Shown piece by piece: positions 1 to 11,491 of a stretch of 64,000 bases of DNA. Every line of letters starts with the position of its first letter. Positions within the stretch are counted from its first letter, which is position 1. The notes under the pieces are model-generated. The model made no database searches. It saw only the letters and a list, made by a program, of their open reading frames with translations, and was not told where the DNA came from. A program made the translations under genes and the position numbers. This DNA comes from Litoditis marina (lineage: Eukaryota > Nematoda > Chromadorea > Rhabditida > Rhabditidae): assembly GCA_964036275.1 (NCBI GenBank), contig CAXIWQ010000178.1:1-64000 (forward strand). Reading direction: 5' to 3'.

Positions 1-120
1 TAATTGCGAATACGAAGTTTCATTTACGAGTAATTGCGAATACGAAGTTTCATTTGTGAGTAATTGCGAATACGAAGTTTCATTTGCGAGTAATTGCGAA
101 TACGAAGTTTCATTTGCGAA

Positions 121-140
121 TACGATGTTTCATTTGCGAA
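121..140. repeat. 20-bp short unit (first example of a class found throughout)
   Basis: This unit is block 2 plus block 3 with block 1 missing: TACGATGTTTCATTTGCGAA. Hundreds of such units lie through the array, usually with T at base 16, for example at 260-279 and 310-329. The flanking sequence explains them: TTGCGAATA occurs twice, 10 bp apart, across a normal monomer boundary, so slippage or a short-repeat deletion removes exactly 10 bp. GAAG and GAGG forms also exist, for example near 18,630 and 6,957. Because 20 is not a multiple of 3, each short unit changes the reading frame. Confidence 0.95.
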
Positions 141-329
141 TAATGCGAATACGAAGTTTCATTTGCGAGTAATTGCGAATACGAGGTTTCATTTGCGAAT
201 AATTGCGAATACGATGTTTCATTTACGAGTAATTGCGAATACGAGGTTTCATTTGCGAATACGATGTTTCATTTGCGAATAATTGCGAATACGAAGTTCC
301 ATTTGCGAATACGATGTTTCATTTGCGAG

Positions 330-419
330 TAATTGCGAATACGAAGTTTCATTTGCGAGTAATTGCGAATACGAGGTTTCATTTGCGAATAATTGCGAAT
401 ACGATGTTTCATTTACGAG
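330..419. repeat. 90-bp triad, the basic multimer (representative copy)
   Basis: Three successive 30-bp monomers form a set order. The first has GAAG and ends GCGAG (330-359), the second has GAGG and ends GCGAA (360-389), and the third has GATG and ends ACGAG (390-419). The same order recurs in almost every higher-order repeat of the window. The association of base 16 with bases 26 and 30 inside each monomer is strong: GATG 30-mers mostly end ACGAG and GAGG monomers mostly end GCGAA. This shows that the array grew by copying multi-monomer blocks rather than single monomers. Confidence 0.9.
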
Positions 420-1440
420 TAATTGCGAATACGAAGTTTCATTTGCGAGTAATTGCGAATACGAAGTTTCATTTGCGAATAATTGCGAATACGAAGTTTC
501 ATTTGCGAGTAATTGCAAATACCGAAGTTTCATTTGCGAGTAATTGCGAATACGAGGTTTCATTGCGAATAATTGCGAATACGATGTTTCATTTACGAGT
601 AATTGCGAATACGAAGTTTCATTTGCGAGTAATTGCGAATACGAAGTTGCATTGCGAGTAATTGCGAATACGAAGTTTCATTTGCGAATACGTATTTCAT
701 TTGCGAATAATTGCGAATACGAAGTTTCATTTGCGAATACGATGTTTCAATTGCGAGTAATTGCGAATACGAAGTTTCATTTGCGAGTAATTGCGAATAC
801 GAGGTTTCATTTGCGAATAATTGCGAATACGATGTTTCATTTACGAGTTAATTGCGAATACGAATTTTTATTTGCAGAGTAATTGCGAATACGCAGTTTC
901 ATTTGCGAGTAATTGCGAATACGAGGTTTCATTTGCGAATAATTGCGAATACGATGTTTCATTTACGAGTAATTGCGAATACGAATTTTTATTTGCGAGT
1001 AATTGCGAATACGAAGTTTCATTTACGAGTAATTGCGAATACGAAGTTTCATTTGTGAGTAATTGCGAATACGAAGTTTCATTTGCGAGTAATTGCGAAT
1101 ACGAAGTTTCATTTGCGAGTAATTGCGAATACGAGGTTTCATTTGCGAATAATTGCGAATACGATGTTTCAATTACGAGTAACTGCGAATACGATGTTTC
1201 ATTTGCGAATAATTGCGAATACGAAGTTTCATTTGCGAATACGATGTTTCAATTGCGAGTAATTGCGAATACGAAGTTTCATTTGCGAGTAATTGCGAAT
1301 ACGAGGTTTCATTTGCGAATAATTGCGAATACGAAGTTTCATTTGCGAGTAATTGCGAATACGAGGTTTCATTTGCGAATAATTGCGAATACGATGTTTC
1401 ATTTACGAGTAATTGCGAATACGAAGTTTCATTTTGCGAG

Positions 1441-2703
1441 TAATTGCGAATACGAAGTTTCATTTACGAGTAATTGCGAATACGAAGTTTCATTTGTGAG
1501 TAATTGCGAATACGAAGTTTCATTTGCGAGTAATTGCGAATACGAAGTTTCATTTGCGAATACGATGTTTCATTTGCGAATAATTGCGAATACGAAGTTT
1601 CATTTGCGAGTAATTGCGAATACGAGGTTTCATTTGCGAATAATTGCGAATACGATGTTTCATTTACGAGTAATTGCGAATACGAGGTTTCATTTGCGAA
1701 TACGATGTTTCATTTGCGAATAATTGCGAATACGAAGTTCCATTTGCGAATACGATGTTTCATTTGCGAGTAATTGCGAATACGAAGTTTCATTTGCGAG
1801 TAATTGCGAGTACGAGGTTTCATTTGCGAATAATTGCGAATACGATGTTTCATTTACGAGTAATTGCGAATACGAAGTTTCATTTGCGAGTAATTGCGAA
1901 TACGAAGTTTTCATTTGCGAATAATTGCGAATACGAAGTTTCATTTGCGAGTAATTGCAAATACGAAGTTTCATTTGCGAGTAATTGCGAATACGAGGTT
2001 TCATTTGCGAATAATTGCGAATACGATGTTTCATTTACGAGTAATTGCGAATACGAAGTTTCATTTGCGAGTAATTGCGAATACGAAGTTGCATTTGCGA
2101 GTAATTGCGAATACGAAGTTTCATTTGCGAATACGATGTTTCATTTGCGAATAATTGCGAATACGAAGTTTCATTTGCGAATACGATGTTTTCAATTGCG
2201 AGTAATTGCGAATACGAAGTTTCATTTGCGAGTAATTGCGAATACGAGGTTTCATTTGCGAATAATTGCGAATACGATGTTTCATTTACGAGTAATTGCG
2301 AATACGAATTTTTATTTGCAGAGTAATTGCGAATACGCAGTTTCATTTACGAGTAATTGCGAATACGAAGTTTCATTTGTGAGTAATTGCGAATACGAAG
2401 TTTCATTTGCGAGTAATTGCGAATACGAAGTTTCATTTGCGAGTAATTGCGAATACGAGGTTTCATTTGCGAATAATTGCGAATACGATGTTTCAATTAC
2501 GAGTAACTGCGAATACGATGTTTCATTTGCGAATAATTGCGAATACGAAGTTTCATTTGCGAATACGATGTTTCAATTGCGAGTAATTGCGAATACGAAG
2601 TTTCATTTGCGAGTAATTGCGAATACGAGGTTTCATCTGCGAATAATTGCGAATACGATGTTTCATTTACGAGTAATTGCGAATACGAAGTTTCATTTGC
2701 GAG
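1441..2703. repeat. Domain A HOR copy 2 (1,263 bp)
   Basis: It repeats the order of copy 1 from the ACGAG/TGTGAG pair, with the TTCC marker near 1,736 and the GCAGAG/TACGCAG pair near 2,310-2,340. It is about 180 bp shorter than copy 1, consistent with loss of several monomers by unequal exchange. Base 10 A to G at about 1,810 is a private variant. Confidence 0.8.
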
Positions 2704-3964
2704 TAATTGCGAATACGAAGTTTCATTTACGAGTAATTGCGAATACGAAGTTTCATTTGTGAGTAATTGCGAATACGAAGTTTCATTTGCGAGTAATTGC
2801 GAATACGAAGTTTCATTTGCGGAATACGATGTTTCATTTGCGAATAATTGCGAATACGAAGTTTCATTTGCGAGTAATTGCGAATACGAGGTTTCATTTG
2901 CGAATAATTGCGAATACGATGTTTCATTTACGAGTAATTGCGAATACGAGGTTTCATTTGCGAATACGATGTTTCATTTGCGAATAATTGCGAATACGAA
3001 GTTCCATTTGCGAATACGATGTTTCATTTGCGAGTAATTGCGAATACGAAGTTTCATTTGCGAGTAATTGCGAATACGAGGTTTCATTTGCGAATAATTG
3101 CGAATACGATGTTTCATTTACGAGTAATTGCGAATACGAAGTTTCATTTGCGAGTAATTGCGAATACGAAGTTTCATTTGCGAATAATTGCGAATACGAA
3201 GTTTCATTTGCGAGTAATTGCAAATACGAAGTTTCATTTGCGAGTAATTGCGAATACGAGGTTTCATTTGCGAATAATTGCGAATACGATGTTTCATTTA
3301 CGAGTAATTGCGAATACGAAGTTTCATTTGCGAGTAATTGCGAATACGAAGTTGCATTTGCGAGTAATTGCGAATACGAAGTTTCATTTGCGAATACGAT
3401 GTTTCATTTGCGAATAATTGCGAATACGAAGTTTCATTTGCGAATACGATGTTTTAATTGCGAGTAATTGCGAATACGAAGTTTCATTTGCGAGTAATTG
3501 CGAATACGAGGTTTCATTTGCGAATAATTGCGAATACGATGTTTCATTTACGAGTAATTGCGAATACGAATTTTATTTGCAGAGTAATTGCGAATACGCA
3601 GTTTCATTTACGAGTAATTGCGAATACGAAGTTTCATTTGTGGAGTAATTGCGAATGCGAAGTTTCATTTGCGAGTAATTGCGAATACGAAGTTTCATTT
3701 GCGAGTAATTGCGAATACGAGGTTTCATTTGCGAATAATTGCGAATACGATGTTTCAATTACGAGTAACTGCGAATACGATGTTTCATTGCGAATAATTG
3801 CGAATACGAAGTTTCATTTGCGAATACGATGTTTCAATTGCGAGTAATTGCGAATACGAAGTTTCATTTGCGAGTAATTGCGAATACGAGGTTTCATCTG
3901 CGAATAATTGCGAATACGATGTTTCATTTACGAGTAATTGCGAATACGAAGTTTCATTTGCGAG
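2704..3964. repeat. Domain A HOR copy 3 (1,261 bp)
   Basis: It is collinear with copy 2. The TTCC marker is near 3,000 and the GCAGAG/TACGCAG pair is near 3,575-3,600, its last appearance. An extra G (GCGGAATACG) at about 2,820 and TGTGGAG near 3,640 are single-base insertions. Confidence 0.8.
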
Positions 3965-5194
3965 TAATTGCGAATACGAAGTTTCATTTACGAGTAATTG
4001 CGAATACGAAGTTTCATTTGTGAGTAATTGCGAATACGAAGTTTCATTTGCGAGTAATTGCGAATACGAAGTTTCATTTGCGAATACGATGTTTCATTTG
4101 CGAATAATTGCGAATACGAAGTTTCATTTGCGAGTAATTGCGAATACGAGGTTTCATTTGCGAATAATTGCGAATACGATGTTTCATTTACGAGTAATTG
4201 CGAATACGAGGTTTCATTTGCGAATACGATGTTTCATTTGCGAATAATTGCGAATACGAAGTTCCATTTGCGAATACGATGTTTCATTTGCGAGTAATTG
4301 CGAATACGAAGTTTCATTTGCGAGTAATTGCGAATACGAGGTTTCATTTGCGAATAATTGCGAATACGATGTTTCATTTACGAGTAATTGCGAATACGAA
4401 GTTTCATTGCGAGTAATTGCGAATACGAAGTTTCATTTGCGAATAATTGCGAATACGAAGTTTCATTTGCGAGTAATTGCAAATACGAAGTTTCATTTGC
4501 GAGTAATTGCGAATACGAGGTTTCATTTGCGAATAATTGCGAATACGATTTTTCATTTACGAGTAATTGCGAATACGAAGTTTCATTTGCGAGTAATTGC
4601 GAATACGAAGTTGCATTTGCGAGTAATTGCGAATACGAAGTTTCATTTGCGAATACGATGTTTCATTTGCGAATAATTGCGAATACGAAGTTTCATTTGC
4701 GAATACGATGTTTCAATTGCGAGTAATTGCGGAATACGAAGTTTCATTTGCGAGTAATTGCGAATACGAGGTTTCATTTGCGAATAATTGCGAATACGAT
4801 GTTTCATTTGCGAGTAATTGCGAATACGAAGTTTCATTTACGAGTAATTGCGAATACGAAGTTTCATTTGTGAGTAATTGCGAATACGAAGTTTCATTTG
4901 CGAGTAATTGCGAATACGAAGTTTCATTTGCGAGTAATTGCGAATACGAGGTTTCATTTGCGAATAATTGCGAATACGATGTTTCAATTACGAGTAACTG
5001 CGAATACGATGTTTCATTTGCGAATAATTGCGAATACGAAGTTTCATTTGCGAATACGATGTTTCAATTGCGAGTAATTGCGAATACGAAGTTTCATTTG
5101 CGAGTAATTGCGAATACGAGGTTTCATTTGCGAATAATTGCGAATACGATGTTTCATTTACGAGTAATTGCGAATACGAAGTTTCATTTGCGAG
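3965..5194. repeat. Domain A HOR copy 4 (1,230 bp)
   Basis: It opens with the ACGAG/TGTGAG pair and has the TTCC marker near 4,260. The GCAGAG/TACGCAG pair of copies 1-3 is missing, so this copy belongs to a different sublineage or has lost that segment. A GATTTTTC variant (base 17 G to T) lies near 4,550. Confidence 0.8.
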
Positions 5195-6543
5195 TAATTG
5201 CGAATACGAAGTTTCATTTACGAGTAATTGCGAATACGAAGTTTCATTTGTGAGTAATTGCGAATACGAAGTTTCATTTGCGAGTAATTGCGAATACGAA
5301 GTTTCATTTGCGAATACGATGTTTCATTTGCGAATAATTGCGAATACGAAGTTTCATTTGCGAGTAATTGCGAATACGAGGTTTCATTTGCGAATAATTG
5401 CGAATACGATGTTTCATTTACGAGTAATTGCGAATACGAGGTTTCATTTGCGAATACGATGTTTCATTTGCGAATAATTGCGAATACGAAGTTCCATTTG
5501 CGAATACGATGTTTCATTTGCGAGTAATTGCGAATACGAAGTTTCATTTGCGAGTAATTGCGAATACGAGGTTTCATTTGCGAATAATTGCGAATACGAT
5601 GTTTCATTTACGAGTAATTGCGAATACGAAGTTTCATTTGCGAGTAATTGCGAATACGAAGTTTCATTTGCGAATAATTGCGAATACGAAGTTTCATTTG
5701 CGAGTAATTGCAAATACGAAGTTTCATTTGCGAGTAATTGCGAATACGAGGTTTCATTTGCGAATAATTGCGAATACGATGTTTCATTTACGAGTAATTG
5801 CGAATACGAAGTTTCATTTGCGAGTAATTGCGAATACGAAGTTGCATTTGCGAGTAATTGCGAATACGAAGTTTCATTTGCGAATACGATGTTTCATTTG
5901 CGAATAATTGCGAATACGAAGTTTCATTTGCGAATACGATGTTTCAATTGCGAGTAATTGCGAATACGAAGTTTCATTTGCGAGTAATTGCGAATACGAA
6001 GTTTCATTTACGAGTAATTGCGAATACGAAGTTTCATTTGTGAGTAATTGCGAATACGAAGTTTCATTTGCGAGTAATTGCGAATACGAAGTTTCATTTG
6101 CGAATAATTGCGAATACGATGTTTCATTTACGAGTAATTGCGAATACGAATTTTTATTTGCGAGTAATTGCGAATACGAAGTTTCATTTACGAGTAATTG
6201 CGAATACGAAGTTTCATTTGTGAGTAATTGCGAATACGAAGTTTCATTTGCGAGTAATTGCGAATACGAAGTTTCATTTGCGAGTAATTGCGAATACGAG
6301 GTTTCATTTGCGAATAATTGCGATACGATGTTTCAATTACGAGTAACTGCGAATACGATGTTTCATTTGCGAATAATTGCGAATACGAAGTTTCATTTGC
6401 GAATACGATGTTTCAATTGCGAGTAATTGCGAATACGAAGTTTCATTTGCGAGTAATTGCGAATACGAGGTTTCATTTGCGAATAATTGCGAATACGATG
6501 TTTCATTTACGAGTAATTGCGAATACGAAGTTTCATTTGCGAG
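5195..6543. repeat. Domain A HOR copy 5 (1,349 bp)
   Basis: It begins with the ACGAG/TGTGAG pair and has the TTCC marker near 5,490. An internal segment carrying ACGAG, TGTGAG and AATTTTTA units near 5.98-6.25 kb appears duplicated, which explains the extra length. Spacing from here to the next clearly collinear start (6,544 to 9,049) is 2,505 bp, about two copies with a rearranged middle. Confidence 0.7.
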
Positions 6544-6635
6544 TAATTGCGAATACGAAGTTTCATTTACGAGTAATTGCGAATACGAAGTTTCATTGTG
6601 AGTAATTGCGAATACGAAGTTTCATTTGCGAGTAA

Positions 6636-7920
6636 TTGCGAATACGAAGTTTCATTTGCGAATACGATGTTTCATTTGCGAATAATTGCGAATACGAAGT
6701 TTCATTTGCGAGTAATTGCGAATACGAGGTTTCATTTGCGAATAATTGCGAATACGATGTTTCATTTACGAGTAATTGCGAATACGAAGTTTCATTTGCG
6801 AGTAATTGCGAATACGAAGTTGCATTTGCGAGTAATTGCGAATACGAAGTTTCATTTGCGAATACGAAGTTTCATTTGCGAGTAATTGCGAATACGAGGT
6901 TTCATTTGCGAATAATGCGAATACGATGTTTCATTTACGAGTAATTGCGAATACGAGGTTTCATTTGCGAATACGAGGTTTCATTTGCGAATAATTGCGA
7001 ATACGATGTTTCAATTACGAGTAACTGCGAATACGAAGTTTCATTTGCGAGTAATTGCGAATACGAAGTTGCATTTGCGAGTAATTGCGAATACGAAGTT
7101 TCATTTGCGAATACGATGTTTCATTTGCGAATAATTGCGAATACGAAGTTCCATTTGCGAATACGATGTTTCATTTGCGAGTAATTGCGAATACGAAGTT
7201 TCATTTGCGAGTAATTGCGAATACGAAGTTTCATTTGCGAATACGATGTTTCATTTGCGAATAATTGCGAATACGAAGTTTCATTTGCGAGTAATTGCGA
7301 ATACGAGGTTTCATTTGCGAATAATTGCGAATACGATGTTTCATTTACGAGTAATTGCGAATACGAAGTTTCATTTGCGAGTAATTGCGAATACGAAGTT
7401 GCATTTGCGAGTAATTGCGAATACGAAGTTTCATTTGCGAATACGAAGTTTCATTTGCGAGTAATTGCGAATACGAGGTTTCATTTGCGAATAATTGCGA
7501 ATACGATGTTCATTTACGAGTAATTGCGAATACGAGGTTTCATTTGCGAATACGAGGTTTCATTTGCGAATAATTGCGAATACGATGTTTCAATTACGAG
7601 TAACTGCGAATACGAAGTTTCATTTGCGAGTAATTGCGAATACGAAGTTGCATTTGCGAGTAATTGCGAATACGAAGTTTCATTTGCGAATACGATGTTT
7701 CATTTGCGAATAATTGCGAATACGAAGTTCCATTTGCGAATACGATGTTTCATTTGCGAGTAATTGCGAATACGAAGTTTCATTTGCGAGTAATTGCGAA
7801 TACGAAGTTTCATTTGCGAATACGATGTTTCATTTGCGATAATTGCGAATACGAAGTTTCATTTGCGAGTAATTGCGAATACGAGGTTTCATTGCGAATA
7901 ATTGCGAATACGATGTTTCA
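6636..7920. repeat. 579-bp tandem duplication with partial third copy
   Basis: Two blocks of 579 bp, 6,636-7,214 and 7,215-7,793, have the same unit order, including a rare pair of consecutive GAGG units (the second a 20-mer) near 6,957 and 7,536 and a TTCC marker near 7,147 and 7,727. A shorter third copy starts at about 7,794. Single-base deletions differ between copies (near 6,914, 7,511 and 7,840), so they arose after the duplication or are read errors. Confidence 0.8.
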
Positions 7921-10900
7921 TTTACGAGTAATTGCGAATACGAGGTTTCATTTGCGAATACGATGTTTCATTTGCGAATAATTGCGAATACGAAGTTCCA
8001 TTTGCGAATACGATGTTTCATTTGCGAGTAATTGCGAATACGAAGTTTCATTTGCGAGTAATTGCGAATACGAGGTTTCATTTGCGAATAATTGCGAATA
8101 CGATGTTTCATTTACGAGTAATTGCGAATACGAAGTTTCATTTGCGAGTAATTGCGAATACGAAGTTTCATTTGCGAATAATTGCGAATACGAAGTTTCA
8201 TTTGCGAGTAATTGCAAATACGAAGTTTCATTTGCGAGTAATTGCGAATACGAGGTTTCATTTGCGAATAATTGCGAATACGATGTTTCATTTACGAGTA
8301 ATTGCGAATACGAAGTTTCATTTGCGAGTAATTGCGAATACGAAGTTGCATTTGCGAGTAATTGCGAATACGAAGTTTCATTTGCGAATACGATGTTTCA
8401 TTTGCGAATAATTGCGAATACGAAGTTTCATTTGCGAATACGATGTTTCAATTGCGAGTAATTGCGAATACGAAGTTTCATTTGCGAGTAATTGCGAATA
8501 CGAAGTTTCATTTACGAGTAATTGCGAATACGAAGTTTCCTTTGTGAGTAATTGCGAATACGAAGTTTCATTTGCGAGTAATTGCGAATACGAAGTTTCA
8601 TTTGCGAATAATTGCGAATACGATGTTTCATTTACGAGTAATTGCGAATACGAATTTTTATTTGCGAGTAATTGCGAATACGAAGTTTCATTTACGAGTA
8701 ATTGCGAATACGAAGTTTCATTTGTGAGTAATTGCGAATACGAAGTTTCATTTGCGAGTAATTGCGAATACGAAGTTTCATTTGCGAGTAATTGCGAATA
8801 CGAGGTTTCATTTGCGAATAATTGCGAATACGATGTTTCAATTACGAGTAACTGCGAATACGATGTTTCATTTGCGAATAATTGCGAATACGAAGTTTCA
8901 TTTGCGAATACGATGTTTCAATTGCGAGTAATTGCGAATACGAAGTTTCATTTGCGAGTAATTGCGAATACGAGGTTTCATTTGCGAATAATTGCGAATA
9001 CGATGTTTCATTTACGAGTAATTGCGAATACGAAGTTTCATTTGCGAGTAATTGCGAATACGAAGTTTCATTTACGAGTAATTGCGAATACGAAGTTTCA
9101 TTTGTGAGTAATTGCGAATACGAAGTTTCATTTGCGAGTAATTGCGAATACGAAGTTTCATTTGCGAATACGATGTTTCATTTGCGAATAATTGCGAATA
9201 CGAAGTTTCATTTGCGAGTAATTGCGAATACGAGGTTTCATTTGCGAATAATTGCGAATACGATGTTTCATTTACGAGTAATTGCGAATACGAAGTTTCA
9301 TTTGCGAGTAATTGCGAATACGAAGTTGCATTTGCGAGTAATGCGAATACGAAGTTTCATTTGCGAATACGAAGTTTCATTTGCGAGTAATTGCGAATAC
9401 GAGGTTTCATTTGCGAATAATTGCGAATACGATGTTTCATTTACGAGTAATTGCGAATACGAGGTTTTCATTTGCGAATACGAGGTTTTCATTTGCGAAT
9501 AATTGCGAATACGATGTTTCAATTACGAGTAACTGCGAATACGAAGTTTCATTTGCGAGTAATTGCGAATACGAAGTTGCATTTGCGAGTAATTGCGAAT
9601 ACGAAGTTTCATTTGCGAATACGATGTTTCATTTGCGAATAATTGCAAATACGAAGTTCCATTTGCGAATACGATGTTTCATTTGCGAGTAATTGCGAAT
9701 ACGAAGTTTCATTTGCGAGTAATTGCGAATACGAGGTTTCATTTGCGAGTAATTGCGAATACGAGGTTTCATTTGCGAATAATTGCGAATACGATGTTTC
9801 AATTACGAGTAATTGCGAATACGAAGTTTCATTACGAGTAATTGCGAATACGAAGTTTCATTTGTGAGTAATTGCGAATACGAAGTTTCATTTGCGAGTA
9901 ATTGCGAATACGAAGTTTCATTTGCGAGTAATTGCGAATACGAGGTTTCATTTGCGAATAATTGCGAATACGATGTTTCAATTACGAGTAACTGCGAATA
10001 CGAAGTTTCATTTGCGAGTAATTGCGAATACGAAGTTGCATTTGCGAGTAATTGCGAATACGAAGTTTCATTTGCGAATACGATGTTTCATTTGCGAATA
10101 ATTGCGAATACGAAGTTCCATTTGCGAATACGATGTTTCAATTGCGAGTAATGCGAATACGAAGTTTCATTTGCGAGTAATTGCGAATACGAGGTTTCAT
10201 TTGCGAATAATTGCGAATACGATGTTTCATTTACGAGTAATTGCGAATACGAAGTTTCATTTGCGAGTAATTGCGAATACGAAGTTTCATTTGCGAGTAA
10301 TTGCGAATACGAGGTTTCATTTGCGAATAATTGCGAATACGATGTTTCATTTACGAGTAATTGCGAATACGAAGTTTCATTTGCGAGTAATTGCGAATAC
10401 GAAGTTGCATTTGCGAGTAATTGCGAATACGAAGTTTCATTTGCGAATACGATGTTTCATTTGCGAATAATTGCGAATACGAAGTTTCATTTGCGAATAC
10501 GATGTTTCAATTGCGAGTAATTGCGAATACGAAGTTTCATTTGCGAGTAATTGCGAATACGAGGTTTCATTTGCGAATAATTGCGAATACGATGTTTCAT
10601 TTACGAGTAATTGCGAATACGAAGTTTCATTTGCGAGTAATTGCGAATACGAAGTTTCATTTACGAGTAATTGCGAATACGAAGTTTCATTTGTGAGTAA
10701 TTGCGAATACGAAGTTTCATTTGCGAGTAATTGCGAATACGAAGTTTCATTTGCGAGTAATTGCGAATACGAGGTTTCATTTGCGAATAATTGCGAATAC
10801 GATGTTTCAATTACGAGTAACTGCGAATTACGAAGTTTCATTTGCGAGTAATTGCGAATACGAAGTTGCATTTGCGAGTAATTGCGAATTTGAAGTTTCA

Positions 10901-10931
10901 TTTGCGAATACGATGTTTCATTTGCGAATAA

Positions 10932-11470
10932 TTGCGAATACGAAGTTTCCATTGCGAATACGATGTTTCATTTGCGAGTAATTGCGAATACGAAGTTTCA
11001 TTTGCGAGTAATTGCGAATACGAGGTTTCATTTGCGAATAATTGCGAATACGATGTTTCATTTACGAGTAATTGCGAATACGAAGTTTCATTTGCGAGTA
11101 ATTGCGAATACGAAGTTTCATTTGCGAATAATTGCGAATACGAAGTTTCATTTGCGAGTAATTGCAAATACGAAGTTTCATTTGCGAGTAATTGCGAATA
11201 CGAGGTTTCATTTGCGAATAATTGCGAATACGATGTTTCATTTACGAGTAATTGCGAATACGAAGTTTCATTTGCGAGTAATTGCGAATACGAAGTTTCA
11301 TTTGCGAATAATTGCGAATACGAAGTTTCATTTGCGAGTAATTGCAAATACGAAGTTTCATTTGCGAGTAATTGCGAATACGAGGTTTCATTTGCGAATA
11401 ATTGCGAATACGATGTTTCATTTACGAGTAATTGCGAATACGAAGTTTCATTTGCGAGTAATTGCGAATA
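10932..11470. repeat. 180-bp tandem duplication inside a HOR
   Basis: The base 8 G to A marker (TTGCAAATAC) occurs near 11,163 and again near 11,343, exactly 180 bp (six monomers) apart. The flanking units are in identical order. Neighbouring HORs carry this six-monomer segment once. Confidence 0.85.
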
Positions 11471-11491
11471 CGAAGTTGCATTTGCGAGTAA

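Larger units (their letters stand above)
1..1440. repeat. Domain A HOR copy 1 (1,440 bp)
   Basis: The copy starts with a GAAG monomer ending ACGAG, then one ending TGTGAG. The same pair begins the next copy at 1,441. It carries the TTCC marker (base 20 C) near 296 and a distinctive pair near 870-900: an AATTTTTA monomer ending GCAGAG, then a monomer with TACGCAG. It has several one-base indels (near 144, 524, 564, 653, 693 and 849), more than most later copies. Whether the window start is a natural copy boundary is unknown. Confidence 0.8.

Noticed and set aside
876..890. T-rich AATTTTTATTT unit as a promoter element or terminator
   Set aside because: It is a two-base variant of the normal monomer (bases 17 and 21), has no stem-loop, and recurs by HOR copying without any transcription unit.
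1674..2762. 362-codon open frame as a CDS
   Set aside because: Same artefact. The translation passes from one decapeptide repeat to another whenever a 20-bp unit is crossed, and homologous HOR copies break the frame with one-base indels.
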